In this document: one piece after another, positions 10,339 to 19,747 of the stretch
Position numbering within the stretch: position 1 is the first letter of the stretch
How the letters are laid out: each line of letters begins with the position of its first letter
Assembly: GCF_001685025.1 (NCBI RefSeq)
Contig: NZ_MAYU01000024.1
Coordinates: 268,033-332,032, forward strand
Source of the DNA: Bacillus sp. FJAT-27225
Lineage (GTDB): Bacteria > Bacillota > Bacilli > Bacillales > Cytobacillaceae
Reading direction: 5' to 3'
DNA: 64,000 nucleotides
Position numbers and translations under genes: made by a program
The notes under the pieces: model-generated
What the model saw: the letters and a program-made list of their open reading frames with translations, nothing else
Told to the model about the DNA's origin: nothing
Databases searched by the model: none

Positions 10339-11348
10339 TGATACAAAATTTGCTTTCCTCAACCCCGGGGCTGGCCAACTTTGCTATCTTTTTCTTGCTA
10401 ACCACGGTGTTCCTGCTCGTTGTTCTAGGCTTCGTAACGTATGGCATTCTCGCGGAACGAAAGGTCATGGGCTTCATGCAAATGCGGCATGGCCCGAACC
10501 AGGTTGGCGGACGCTGGGGATTGCTTCAGACAGTGGCGGACGTATTAAAGCTTCTGCTAAAGGAAGACATTATTCCGAAGGCAGCTGACCGGCCGCTTTT
10601 CATACTGGCTCCAGTGATCGCTTTTGCACCTTCCTTTATGGTACTCGCGGCAATTCCATTTACAGATGCATTTCAATTTGCTGATATTGGTGTCGGGCTT
10701 CTCTACTATATAGCGGTATCAGGTTTGACTACCTTTGGTATCCTCATCGGCTCTTGGGGTTCAAATAACAAGTATGCATTGCTCGGCGGCATGAGAGCAG
10801 CAGCCCAGATGATATCCTATGAAATACCGCTTGTTATGTCAGTACTTGGTATCATCCTGCTGACGGGAAGCCTGAACTTGAACGACATTGTCGACGCTCA
10901 GAAAAATGGGTGGTATATCATTCTGCAGCCTATTGGATTTCTTGTCTTCCTGGTGGCGTCCGTTGCAGAGTTAAACCGTGTCCCATTCGACCTCCCAGAA
11001 GGGGAATCTGAAATTATTTCAGGATACCATATCGAATACTCAGGCTTTAGATGGGCATTTTTTATGCTTGCGGAATATGTGTACATGTTTGGAATGGCAG
11101 CTCTAACTACAGTGTTATTCCTGGGCGGATGGCTGCCACCTTTGGAGATTCTCAATTTTATTCCGGGAGCAGTCTGGTTCTCGCTTAAATTTAGTTTAAT
11201 TATTTTTATCCTGATATGGTTCAGGTCCACATTCCCGCGTTTCCGCGCAGATAAACTAATGGAATTTGGCTGGAAGGTCCTTCTTCCGGTTGCGTTGGCT
11301 AACGTTTTCCTAACTGCGCTTATTAAAGAACTCTTGGAACTCTTTTAG
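10338..11348 (+). CDS. nuoH: Complex I subunit H (NuoH)
   Basis: NuoH (336 residues, eight membrane helices) joins the peripheral arm to the membrane arm and lines the quinone chamber. The conserved segments ERKVMGFMQMRHGPNQVGG, AELNRVPFDLPEGESE (charged E-channel loop) and FRSTFPRFRADKLM are all present. The start codon overlaps the nuoD stop. Confidence 0.97.
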   Translation: MIQNLLSSTPGLANFAIFFLLTTVFLLVVLGFVTYGILAERKVMGFMQMRHGPNQVGGRWGLLQTVADVLKLLLKEDIIPKAADRPLFILAPVIAFAPSFMVLAAIPFTDAFQFADIGVGLLYYIAVSGLTTFGILIGSWGSNNKYALLGGMRAAAQMISYEIPLVMSVLGIILLTGSLNLNDIVDAQKNGWYIILQPIGFLVFLVASVAELNRVPFDLPEGESEIISGYHIEYSGFRWAFFMLAEYVYMFGMAALTTVLFLGGWLPPLEILNFIPGAVWFSLKFSLIIFILIWFRSTFPRFRADKLMEFGWKVLLPVALANVFLTALIKELLELF

Positions 11349-11392
11349 CGAATAGGAATTTGTCTTAAATGATTGAAATAAGGGGTGAGAAC

Positions 11393-11812
11393 ATGCTTGG
11401 ATTGGCAAAAGGCTTAAAATATACCCTGAAAAATCTGACCAGGGAAAAGGTAACGTACGATTATCCGAATGAACCGCTGCCGTTGCCTGACCGATTCCGG
11501 GGAATTCAGAAGTTTTATCCTGAAAAATGCATCGTTTGCAATCAATGTGCAAATATTTGTCCAACTGACTGCATACAGCTAACAGGGAAAAAGCATCCGG
11601 ATCCGACTAAAAAGGGAAAGGTCATTGATACGTACGATATCAATTTCGAAATTTGTATACTGTGCGACCTGTGTACAGAGGTATGCCCTACCGAAGCAAT
11701 TATTATGACGAATAATTTTGAACTTGCTGAATACAGCCGGGATTTCCTGTTTAAAAATCTTGAGTGGCTGGATGAAAATGATGAGAATGTTCGGAAGGTG
11801 AATAAGCCATGA
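11393..11812 (+). CDS. nuoI: Complex I subunit I (NuoI), 2x 4Fe-4S ferredoxin-like
   Basis: This 139-residue subunit carries two 4Fe-4S clusters, with the motifs CIVCNQCANICPTDC and CILCDLCTEVCPTEA. It relays electrons to NuoB. ATG 11393 is chosen because AGGGGTGA stands directly upstream and the sequence MLGLAKGLKYTLKN is the usual family N-terminus; an upstream in-frame ATG at 11369 has no ribosome site. It overlaps nuoJ by four bases. In complexes without NuoEFG this subunit is the probable entry point for electrons from a soluble donor. Confidence 0.96.
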   Translation: MLGLAKGLKYTLKNLTREKVTYDYPNEPLPLPDRFRGIQKFYPEKCIVCNQCANICPTDCIQLTGKKHPDPTKKGKVIDTYDINFEICILCDLCTEVCPTEAIIMTNNFELAEYSRDFLFKNLEWLDENDENVRKVNKP

Positions 11813-12318
11813 TCTCAGGAGAATTTCTGGCCTTTATGGGGCTTGCGTTAGTCGGAGTTATCGGGGGCGTGCTTCTTTTGAACTTAACGAAAGTCGTCCA
11901 TATGGTCGTCGCCCTCGTATTCACATTCGTCAGCATTGCTGGAATTTACATTTTGCTTTCAGCTGAGTTCATCGCTGCCGTACAAATACTTGTGTATTCC
12001 GGTGCGATCACCATCATCATGCTCTTTGGGATCATGCTTACAAAACATGACGATGAAGGCGAGCAGCAGAAAGGGAACTTGCGAAATATTCCTGTCTTTT
12101 TGGGGGTTGCAGCATTTGCCGGTGTGGTGTATGCCGGTATCTATAATCTAGATTTAAATCCTGGCTCTAATACCCTTCATGTAAACAACACCGAACAAAT
12201 TGGCATTGCTCTGTTTTCTAGATATATCATTCCGTTTGAACTAGTTTCTGTTGTCCTGCTTGTTGCCCTGGTGGGGGCAATTATCCTGGCAAAAAAAGAT
12301 CAGAAGGAGGGCGAGTAA
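11809..12318 (+). CDS. nuoJ: Complex I subunit J (NuoJ)
   Basis: This is a membrane subunit of 169 residues with five predicted helices. The pi-bulge helix region [20 protein letters not shown] is conserved. It starts with ATG overlapping the nuoI stop (ATGA type) and is followed after one base by nuoK. NuoJ helps move protons or conformational changes between NuoH and the antiporter-like subunits. Confidence 0.95.
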   Translation: MISGEFLAFMGLALVGVIGGVLLLNLTKVVHMVVALVFTFVSIAGIYILLSAEFIAAVQILVYSGAITIIMLFGIMLTKHDDEGEQQKGNLRNIPVFLGVAAFAGVVYAGIYNLDLNPGSNTLHVNNTEQIGIALFSRYIIPFELVSVVLLVALVGAIILAKKDQKEGE

Positions 12319-12319
12319 T

Positions 12320-12637
12320 ATGGGTTCCGGTGTACCGGCTTCTGCTTTCCTTGCCCTGGCACTGATACTGTTTTGCATTGGTTTGTACGGTGCCCTTACA
12401 AAACGTAATACAGTCATCGTACTCATTTCAATTGAATTGATGTTGAATGCAGTCAATATTAACCTTGTTACCTTCAGCAAATATGGCGTGGCTCCATCTA
12501 TTGACGGGCAGATCTTCGCGCTGTTCTGTATGGCAATCGCAGCAGCCGAAGTGGCTGTAGGGCTAGCGATTCTCATTTCTTTATACAGAAACAAAAAAAC
12601 CGTCAACGTCGACGAAATGGATATTTTGAAACATTAA
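12320..12637 (+). CDS. nuoK: Complex I subunit K (NuoK)
   Basis: NuoK has 105 residues and three membrane helices, related to MrpC. The two conserved membrane glutamates are seen in [13 protein letters not shown] and [10 protein letters not shown]. The ATG at 12320 follows AAGGAGGG by 9 bases; an open extension upstream overlaps nuoJ and is not used. It is followed not by nuoL directly, but by about 410 bp of repeat DNA. Confidence 0.96.
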   Translation: MGSGVPASAFLALALILFCIGLYGALTKRNTVIVLISIELMLNAVNINLVTFSKYGVAPSIDGQIFALFCMAIAAAEVAVGLAILISLYRNKKTVNVDEMDILKH

Positions 12638-12802
12638 AAGCGGAAGTGCCCGGTAAGCAGCGTATGGCCTGGAGGGCCTCGAAGTGAGATAAAGGAAACA
12701 CGAGGAGCGAAAGCGAATCGATGTTGACTTATCGTAACAGAGGGGACCGAAGGACACTAGACGCTGGGCGCTGAAGCTGGATAGATTAAAAGCGGAAGTG
12801 CC
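12633..12802 (+). repeat. Intergenic repeat element inside the nuo operon
   Basis: A segment beginning AAAAGCGGAAGTGCC and ending near GCTGAAGCTGGAT (12636-12783) looks like a GC-rich scattered intergenic repeat of Bacillaceae as I remember it; no other copy is present in this window. An 18-bp direct repeat (ATTAAAAGCGGAAGTGCC) occurs at 12633-12650 and 12785-12802, 152 bp apart, and includes the nuoK stop codon. This is what duplication or insertion of a 152-bp unit would leave. No transposase is present. Confidence 0.6.
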
Positions 12803-13040
12803 GCGTACAGCCCTTAATGCGAGCGAAGCCTCCTCGAAAGAGCTAAAGCTTTTTTTCATTCGAGGTGAACGCTTCCGAAGCTTTGTCTTGTAGGGCACAC
12901 GTGGAGATAGTGAAACTTCCATCAGCGTTCTTTGCTGATGGTTAGTAAAACGCAGGGCCGACCTGCGGAGCCTGTCTAAAAGGCTCAATCAGGCGCGCTG
13001 ACAGAGACCACTGACAAATGGATGCGCGTTTAAAAAGGGG
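12803..13040 (+). other. Structured spacer before nuoL
   Basis: The second half of the nuoK-nuoL gap contains several GC-rich hairpins, notably CGCAGG/CCTGCG and GAGCCT/AGGCTC at about 12952-12988, and an imperfect stem around CTTTTTTTCATTCGAGG near 12848. None has the clean T run of a terminator. It probably belongs to the same kind of repeat element as 12633-12802, rearranged. No open frame of note is present on either strand. Confidence 0.45.
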
Positions 13041-13051
13041 ATAGTGTATTG

Positions 13052-14914
13052 ATGGAAAATGCATGGATCATACCGCTTCTCCCGCTCTTATCGTTTTTGA
13101 TTCTTCTTTTATTCGGAAAACGCCTTAAAGAGGCAAGCGCTTATGTAGGAATAGCGCTGACGCTGGCAACCCTTGCCATGTCTCTGTTTGTCCTTTTTGA
13201 GCGATTTTCAGAGCCTACATATAAATCCGAGGCTACTTGGCTCACAATAAGGGAGATTCAATTAACAGCGGGATTTGAAGTGAACCAACTAAATGCATTG
13301 ATGCTACTTATTGTGTCGCTCGTTAGCTGTCTCGTACATATCTATTCGAAAGGATACATGCAAGGCGATGAGCGCATTCCGGTTTTCTATGCCTATCTTG
13401 GCTTGTTTACATTTGCCATGCTGGGATTGGTCATTTCACCGAACCTTTTGCAAACCTATATATTCTGGGAATTGGTAGGGCTTGGGTCATTCTTGCTGAT
13501 TGGCTTTTATTTCTACAAAGAGGAAGCTAAGGCTGCCGCCAAGAAGGCGTTTATTATGACCAGGATTGGTGATGTTGGCCTTTTGATAGGCATGATTCTC
13601 TTATTCTGGGAAACTGGCAGCTTTGAATATGATGAAATCTTTAAAGCAGTAGAAGGCGGAGCTATTGCAGGCGGAATGCTAACGTTGATTGCAATTCTCA
13701 TTTTCGTAGGGGCTATGGGTAAGTCTGGCCAGTTCCCGCTGCATACATGGCTTCCGGACGCGATGGAAGGCCCGACACCTGTTTCTGCCTTGATTCACGC
13801 AGCCACAATGGTTGCGGCCGGTGTCTATCTTGTTGCCGCCTTGTTCCCACTGTTTAATGCCAGTGAAACCGCTATGCTGACGGTTGCTACCATTGGCGCA
13901 TTCACTGCCATTTTTGCGGCAAGCATCGGCCTTGTTCAAAAGGATATCAAAAGGGTACTTGCCTATTCGACAGTCAGCCAGCTCGGTTACATGATGCTTG
14001 CACTTGGTTCTGCAGGTTATGTAGCAGGCGTGTTTCACTTGATGACCCACGCATTTTTCAAAGCGCTCCTGTTCCTGGCTGCAGGGAGTGTCATCCATGC
14101 CGTCCACACACAGAATATTGAAGAGATGGGCGGTCTTTGGAAAAAACTGAGGCTCACCGGACCACTGTTCCTAATCGGAACCCTTGCTATCAGTGGTGTC
14201 CCGTTATTTTCCGGTTTCTTCAGTAAAGAAGAAATCCTGATCGCCGCTTGGGAGGCAGGGCATCCAATCCTGTTCACTCTTGCAGTGATTGCGGCATTCT
14301 TTACAGCCTTCTACATGTTCCGATTGTTCTTTATGGTTTTCTGGGGCGAATCCCGTTCTGATACAAAAAATGTGCACGAATCTCCTGCCTCTATGACAGG
14401 GCCGATGATTATTCTTGGCGTCCTTGCGGTTGTAGCTGGCTACGTTAATACACCATGGTTTGGCTCATTCCTCGGCGATTGGCTTACTGAAGGAACCGAA
14501 GCACTTGGACACGGCCATATCAAAGGGCCGGCCTGGATTATGCTTGTTGCAACACTCGTGTCGCTGGCGGGAATTTTCCTTGCTTGGCTCATGTATGGAA
14601 AACGTTCAATTTCAAGGGATTGGTTAAGCGGCAGTACACCAATGCTCCACACCATTCTCTATAACAAATATTATGTTGATGAGTTTTACCAGCTGTCTGT
14701 CGTTAATGCAACGAAGGGCATCAGCCATTTTTTCCGCTATCTTGATATTTTCCTGGTTGAAGGATTGGCAAGCCTAGTATCAGGTACAATCCAGGCTCTG
14801 GGCAAAACAGGATCGAAACTTCAGTCCGGACAAGTGCAAACTTATGCTGCCATTGCCTTCATCGGACTTGCTGTACTGACAGTCATCTTTGCGCTGACAG
14901 GGGGGTACTTGTAA
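13052..14914 (+). CDS. nuoL: Complex I subunit L (NuoL), antiporter-like
   Basis: This is the distal proton-pumping subunit, 620 residues, with the Mrp-type core (residues about 60-400) and the long lateral C-terminal helix. Key segments are WELVGLGSFLLIGFYF, KSGQFPLHTWLPDAMEGPTPVSALIHAATMV split over the pump core, and SKEEIL. The ATG at 13052 follows AAAAGGGG; TTG 13049 just before it is also possible. It is separated from nuoK by the repeat spacer but presumably remains in the same transcript. Confidence 0.96.
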   Translation: MENAWIIPLLPLLSFLILLLFGKRLKEASAYVGIALTLATLAMSLFVLFERFSEPTYKSEATWLTIREIQLTAGFEVNQLNALMLLIVSLVSCLVHIYSKGYMQGDERIPVFYAYLGLFTFAMLGLVISPNLLQTYIFWELVGLGSFLLIGFYFYKEEAKAAAKKAFIMTRIGDVGLLIGMILLFWETGSFEYDEIFKAVEGGAIAGGMLTLIAILIFVGAMGKSGQFPLHTWLPDAMEGPTPVSALIHAATMVAAGVYLVAALFPLFNASETAMLTVATIGAFTAIFAASIGLVQKDIKRVLAYSTVSQLGYMMLALGSAGYVAGVFHLMTHAFFKALLFLAAGSVIHAVHTQNIEEMGGLWKKLRLTGPLFLIGTLAISGVPLFSGFFSKEEILIAAWEAGHPILFTLAVIAAFFTAFYMFRLFFMVFWGESRSDTKNVHESPASMTGPMIILGVLAVVAGYVNTPWFGSFLGDWLTEGTEALGHGHIKGPAWIMLVATLVSLAGIFLAWLMYGKRSISRDWLSGSTPMLHTILYNKYYVDEFYQLSVVNATKGISHFFRYLDIFLVEGLASLVSGTIQALGKTGSKLQSGQVQTYAAIAFIGLAVLTVIFALTGGYL

Positions 14915-16428
14915 TGGATCTTTCGTTTGTTCTTACACTGCTCGTATTCTCCCCTCTGTTGGGAATCGCAGTTTTGGCCTTTGTTGGTAAATCGAATGAG
15001 AAGTCTGTAAAGCTAGTAGGATTCCTGGCTACCATTCCTCCACTGCTTATCGCAGTTGGAACGTATCTCCATTACCTATGGGGCAAAGACCTTGAAGACT
15101 TTTCGGTTAGGGCCGAGTGGATCCAATTTGGCGGTTTTACCGAGGAGAACTTCTTTTCTGTCTACTATGAACTGGCGATCGATGGCTTTTCCATGCTGCT
15201 GGTTGTATTGACAGCAGTTGTCGCAACTCTTGCGGCGCTGGCCTCTTGGAAGGTAAACAGGGAATTGAAAGGGTACTTCATGCTGTTCCTTCTCCTTGAG
15301 GTTGGCATGCTTGGTGTCTTTACGGCTCAAAACCTGATTTTATTCTTCCTCTTCTTTGAAATGACGCTTATTCCAATGTTCTTCCTGATTGGAAAGTGGG
15401 GTTATTTTGAAAGGGAAAAAGCAGCTTATAGCTTTTTGATTTACAATGGGCTTGGTTCAGCCATCTTGCTGATTGTAATCATGGTTCTATTTTCGAGACT
15501 GGGCACCACCAATATCGACATTCTTCAGACATTGGTAAAAGATCCGGCTGCTGGATTGGATGAACCGATTACGGCAAGCGTCAAGATGGGCTTATTGATT
15601 GCACTGCTCGTTGCCTTTGGCATCAAGCTGCCAATTGTGCCTCTCCATAGCTGGATGCTAAAGGTACACGTTCAGGCTCCACCTGCAATTGTCATGATCC
15701 ACTCGGGCATTCTCCTGAAAATTGGAGCATACGGATTGATTCGATTTGGCCTCGGAATCTTCCCTGAACAGTTCAAGGAGCTTTCAGTCATTATCGCCAT
15801 ACTCGGCATTGTGAATCTCCTGTACGGTGCCTTTCTGGCTTTTATCCAAAAGGACTTCAAAATGGTGCTTGCTTACTCATCCATTTCTCATATGGGAATC
15901 GTCCTGATTGGACTGGCCGCATTAAATGAGGCAGGTATTCAGGGTGCTATATTCCAGGTAATTTCACATGGATTGATTTCAGCCTTATTGTTCTTCCTTG
16001 TTGGAGTCTTATATAACCGGCTTGATACATCCCTTCTTGCGAATCTGGGCGGCCTTGCGAAAGGCATGCCAATCGCTTCTGGTATTTTGCTGGCTGCCGG
16101 CATGGCATCTCTCGGGCTGCCTGGCATGTCAGGATTCGTAAGCGAATTTATGGCATTCCTGGGGTTGTTTGAGGTAATGCCAGTTCTGGCGGCAATAGGC
16201 TGTATCGGTATTATTATGACTGCGGTATACCTGCTGCGTGCGATTCTTGGCATCACATATGGGCAGTCTCATCGGGAATTTACAGCTGTATCTGACTTGA
16301 AGGGCGTTGAATATGTGCCTGCAGTGACTCTTTTATTCCTTATAGTACTGATAGGTGTATTCCCAAGTGTGCTCGGCTCACCGCTTCAATCGGCTCTAAA
16401 AACTATCATGCTTGGGCTGGGGGGTTGA
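14914..16428 (+). CDS. nuoM: Complex I subunit M (NuoM), antiporter-like
   Basis: NuoM is a 504-residue proton-pumping membrane subunit. The pump-site glutamate lies in FFEMTLIPMFFLIGKWG, and the core lysine/proline helix in FGIKLPIVPLHSWMLKVH. The start overlaps the nuoL stop by one base (TAATG), indicating coupling. Length and order are typical. Confidence 0.97.
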   Translation: MDLSFVLTLLVFSPLLGIAVLAFVGKSNEKSVKLVGFLATIPPLLIAVGTYLHYLWGKDLEDFSVRAEWIQFGGFTEENFFSVYYELAIDGFSMLLVVLTAVVATLAALASWKVNRELKGYFMLFLLLEVGMLGVFTAQNLILFFLFFEMTLIPMFFLIGKWGYFEREKAAYSFLIYNGLGSAILLIVIMVLFSRLGTTNIDILQTLVKDPAAGLDEPITASVKMGLLIALLVAFGIKLPIVPLHSWMLKVHVQAPPAIVMIHSGILLKIGAYGLIRFGLGIFPEQFKELSVIIAILGIVNLLYGAFLAFIQKDFKMVLAYSSISHMGIVLIGLAALNEAGIQGAIFQVISHGLISALLFFLVGVLYNRLDTSLLANLGGLAKGMPIASGILLAAGMASLGLPGMSGFVSEFMAFLGLFEVMPVLAAIGCIGIIMTAVYLLRAILGITYGQSHREFTAVSDLKGVEYVPAVTLLFLIVLIGVFPSVLGSPLQSALKTIMLGLGG

Positions 16429-16434
16429 TGCGCA

Positions 16435-17952
16435 ATGGATTTAAACGAATTGCTTTCATATGAATGGGGAGCGATGATGCCTGAGTTCATTATCCTCGGC
16501 ACTGCAGCGCTTCTGACACTGATTGATTTATTTATGCCAAAGGAAAATGACCGAAGGATTCTGGGCTGGATTGCGATTGTCGCCATTATTTCGGCGGGTA
16601 TCTCACTTGCCGGGATGATTGATGTACCAGTTACGTCCATCCTTGCCGATACGTTCAGGCTGGACTCGTTTGCCAAGGCATTCAAGTTCATCCTGTTGGC
16701 CGGTTCTGCGCTCGTTTTGCTATTGGCAATACAGTATGATCCGAAAGACGGTTTCGAGGAATATCGGGGAGAATTTTTCTATTTATTCCTGACAGCTCTC
16801 CTGGGTGCCATGATTATGGCATCAAGCGGCGATTTAATAACGTTGTTCGTTGGTCTAGAGACACTGTCTATTTCATCCTATATCCTGGCTGGGATGCGGA
16901 AAAATAGGCTTGATTCGAACGAATCTGCAATGAAATATGTTCTTAATGGCAGTATCTCCACTGCAGTTACATTGTTTGGAATGAGTTATGTATATGGCTT
17001 GGCTGGTTCGACAAATCTGAAGGAAATTGCCAGTGTTCTTCAAATGACTGCCGATACCCAGCATGTTTATTTGCTTGGGATCGCCTTCTTTATGATCTTA
17101 ATCGGATTATCCTTCAAAATCGCTGCCGCCCCTTACCATATGTGGGCGCCAGACGTCTATCAGGGAGCACCAACTCCTGTTACGGCGTTTCTGAGTATCG
17201 TATCTAAAACAGCCGGGTTCATCATCATTCTTCGAATCATGCTCTCGGTTTTTGGAACCTTGGCATCTGAGGGACCAAATACAATGCCGCTCCTATTGAA
17301 GCTGCAGGATTACATTGCATTCCTTGCAGCCGCAACAATGATTATTGGAAACGTTGTTGCCCTAAGGCAGCGAAATATTAAACGGCTATTTGCCTATTCA
17401 AGCATTGCCCATGCCGGTTATATGCTTGTAGCCTTCTCAACATTAAGCTATTTCATGTTTGATGCCATCTGGTTCTATTTAGTCGCGTATCTTTTCATGA
17501 ATCTTGGGGCTTTCGCGGTTATCCAATTAATAACTGAAAAGGCAGGTTCATCGGAAATAAAGGATTTTGCCGGACTTTATAAACGGGCACCGTTACTGGC
17601 AGCTGCTTTTGGAATCTTGCTCCTTTCGTTGGCCGGATTCCCAGGCACGGCAGGCTTTATCGGCAAAGTGAATATCTTTATGGGTACCTTTGTTGACCCG
17701 GGGAATCCACATTATGTATTGGCATCTGTCATGATTGCCATGACAGTTGTCTCGTATATTTATTACTTTGGGATACTGACACAAGTGTTTTTCCGTCCGG
17801 CCCAAGATAGTTCAGCTATCAAGACACCAGTGGTATTGACGATTGCCATTTCGATAGCCGTTGCGGGCAGCATTTTGTTCGGTATACTTCCAAATGTGGC
17901 ACTTGATTTCTTGCACGAATATTTTAATGGGTTTACCGATATCCTTAGATAG
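16435..17952 (+). CDS. nuoN: Complex I subunit N (NuoN), antiporter-like
   Basis: NuoN is the third antiporter-like pump (505 residues). It shows GLETLSISSYILAGMRK with the essential glutamate and FKIAAAPYHMWAPDVYQGAP in the core. It lies six bases after nuoM and is the last gene of the operon. The set is A, B, C, D, H, I, J, K, L, M, N: NuoE, F and G are absent. Confidence 0.97.
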   Translation: MDLNELLSYEWGAMMPEFIILGTAALLTLIDLFMPKENDRRILGWIAIVAIISAGISLAGMIDVPVTSILADTFRLDSFAKAFKFILLAGSALVLLLAIQYDPKDGFEEYRGEFFYLFLTALLGAMIMASSGDLITLFVGLETLSISSYILAGMRKNRLDSNESAMKYVLNGSISTAVTLFGMSYVYGLAGSTNLKEIASVLQMTADTQHVYLLGIAFFMILIGLSFKIAAAPYHMWAPDVYQGAPTPVTAFLSIVSKTAGFIIILRIMLSVFGTLASEGPNTMPLLLKLQDYIAFLAAATMIIGNVVALRQRNIKRLFAYSSIAHAGYMLVAFSTLSYFMFDAIWFYLVAYLFMNLGAFAVIQLITEKAGSSEIKDFAGLYKRAPLLAAAFGILLLSLAGFPGTAGFIGKVNIFMGTFVDPGNPHYVLASVMIAMTVVSYIYYFGILTQVFFRPAQDSSAIKTPVVLTIAISIAVAGSILFGILPNVALDFLHEYFNGFTDILR

Positions 17953-18102
17953 GAGAAAGGAAATCTGCGTGTGCAGGGAAGGTATAACGAAGGGCCTTTG
18001 GTTTTTAGGGGAAGCCAGGGCTTGTGTTAAGAAATACCGGGATCTGGCGAAGGGGAAGCTGGAGCCCATGGTTCAGAAATAGGGGTAACATAGATGATAC
18101 AA

Positions 18103-18141
18103 ATGGCCGGCTCAAAACTATGAGCCGGCCATTTGTTATAC
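18103..18141. terminator. Bidirectional terminator between nuoN and galU
   Basis: AAATGGCCGGCTCA and TGAGCCGGCCATTT form a perfect 14-bp stem around a six-base loop. It can end both the nuo operon (+) and galU (-). The stretch 17953-18102 between nuoN and this hairpin has no convincing gene. Confidence 0.92.
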
Positions 18142-18143
18142 TA

Positions 18144-19010
18144 TTAGTCTAGTTTTTTCTTCAAGAAAGCAAGCAGGTCTTCACGTAATTCTGGCATTTG
18201 CAAAGCAAATTCAATCGTTGTTTCAATAAAACCGAGTTTTTCACCAACGTCATAGCGGTTTCCTTCAAATTCATAAGCAAAGACCCGCTGAATTTCATTT
18301 AAGCTTTGGATAGCATCAGTAAGCTGAATTTCCCCGCCAGCTCCGACTTGCTGCTTATCGAGGAACATAAAGATTTCGGGAGTAAGGATATACCGTCCAA
18401 TAATGGCAAGATTCGATGGAGCAGTGCCAGGCTTCGGTTTTTCGACAAACTGCCTGACTTGATAGCGCCTGTTGTATTCCTCAATCGGATCAATAATTCC
18501 ATATCGGTGCGTTTCCGAATCAGGAACGCGCTGGACCCCAATAACAGAAGAGAGAGTCTCGTCATACTGATTGATAAGCTGCTTCAGGCATGGAACTTCA
18601 GCCTGGACGATATCGTCACCTAAAAGAACGGCAAACGGTTCATCCCCAATAAAATTGCGGGCACACCAAACCGCATGGCCAAGCCCTTTTGGCTCTTTCT
18701 GGCGAATGTAGTGGATGTCGACCATATTCGTCGAAGCCTGTACTTTCTCCAGTAAGTCGTATTTCTCTTTTTCCAGAAGGTTTTGTTCCAATTCAAAAGC
18801 ATGGTCAAAATGATCCTCGATAGATCGTTTTCCTTTACCTGTAACAATAATAATATCTTCAATTCCGGACTCAATCGCTTCCTCAACAATATATTGAATG
18901 GTTGGTTTATCGACAATCGGAAGCATCTCTTTTGGCATTGCTTTTGTTGCAGGCAAAAATCTAGTGCCAAGTCCAGCAGCAGGAATAATTGCTTTTCTTA
19001 CTTTTTTCAC
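18144..19010 (-). CDS. galU: UTP--glucose-1-phosphate uridylyltransferase
   Basis: This enzyme makes UDP-glucose from UTP and glucose-1-phosphate, used for teichoic acid glucosylation, glycolipids and exopolysaccharide (GtaB in B. subtilis). The nucleotide-binding motif [20 protein letters not shown] lies at the N-terminus, and GEIQLTDAI and VEKPKPG are conserved. I place the start at GTG 19010, which has AAGGAG six bases upstream and gives the family N-terminus [12 protein letters not shown]; an upstream ATG at 19028 would add six residues. The length of 288 is normal. It is monocistronic and convergent with nuo. Confidence 0.94.
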   Translation of the reverse strand: MKKVRKAIIPAAGLGTRFLPATKAMPKEMLPIVDKPTIQYIVEEAIESGIEDIIIVTGKGKRSIEDHFDHAFELEQNLLEKEKYDLLEKVQASTNMVDIHYIRQKEPKGLGHAVWCARNFIGDEPFAVLLGDDIVQAEVPCLKQLINQYDETLSSVIGVQRVPDSETHRYGIIDPIEEYNRRYQVRQFVEKPKPGTAPSNLAIIGRYILTPEIFMFLDKQQVGAGGEIQLTDAIQSLNEIQRVFAYEFEGNRYDVGEKLGFIETTIEFALQMPELREDLLAFLKKKLD

Positions 19011-19195
19011 ATTGATCTCCTTCTCCAAAATGTATTTAAAAATCCATTAAAAGTTTAAAAAATTGCTTTCGGGGAAGCCATTCCCTACAATAAAAAGTGT
19101 AATATTTATTATTATTTCATATAAAAAACATTCAGACAATACTTAGTAGCTCTGGAAAATTTTAATCCTGGAAAGAAAAAACGGAGGAACGAACA

Positions 19196-19429
19196 ATGGT
19201 AGGCGGACTTGGGCCAGAGGCATTGGTGGGTATTACTACCCATCTAATTTTTATAGCATTAACATGGTGGGCATTGCAGTCGTTAAATTTCGACAAATTT
19301 CTACGTGCTGGGAAAGTGCTGCAGGCAAGGATTTTATACATACTGCTATCAATCGGAATTGGATCGACCGTAAGTAACTTCTTTTTGGATTACCTCCTGC
19401 TATCAAGGCAGCTCCAGCATATGTTTTAA
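19196..19429 (+). CDS. ywzB: DUF1146 family membrane protein, YwzB-like
   Basis: This is a 77-residue protein with two membrane helices and the conserved LQSLNFDKFLR and YILLSIGIGSTVSNFFLDYL segments of the YwzB/DUF1146 family. Its function is unknown. An ATG follows GGAGGA. In B. subtilis it sits directly after the ATP synthase operon and before ywmB-murAA; here it keeps its place before ywmB while other genes intervene on the left. Confidence 0.88.
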   Translation: MVGGLGPEALVGITTHLIFIALTWWALQSLNFDKFLRAGKVLQARILYILLSIGIGSTVSNFFLDYLLLSRQLQHMF

Positions 19430-19747
19430 GTTTTGAACAAGCAATGTGCATTCCTTTTCTCATGATGAAAACCTCTTGGGGATGTGAAATGGATTGCAAG
19501 AAATTGAAACTTTCCTTGAGGTTAAACGTCTATATCGGAGGGAAATCGGCCCCGATTGAATTGCATAATAACTGGAAAATAAAATAGGACTTCATTCATG
19601 TGTTCAAATGGGTGTTTTTTCAGTACAATCAAGATTGTGATTTAAAATACAATATGTGCAAACACTTTGTCTAAAAGTGACGAGATTTCCCATGTATGTA
19701 CCCACCCTCCCTGGCAAAAATGGTAATAAGGGAAAGGGAGCGGGCGC
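19430..19747. other. Intergenic region before ywmB
   Basis: About 320 bp with no open frame of note. AT-rich stretches around 19590-19670 may contain the ywmB/murA promoter, but no box pair is clear. No hairpin terminator is evident after ywzB. Confidence 0.4.

Noticed and set aside
17861..18082. 73-codon frame at the end of nuoN
   Set aside because: Starts inside nuoN in another frame; the tail after nuoN has no ribosome site or conserved features.
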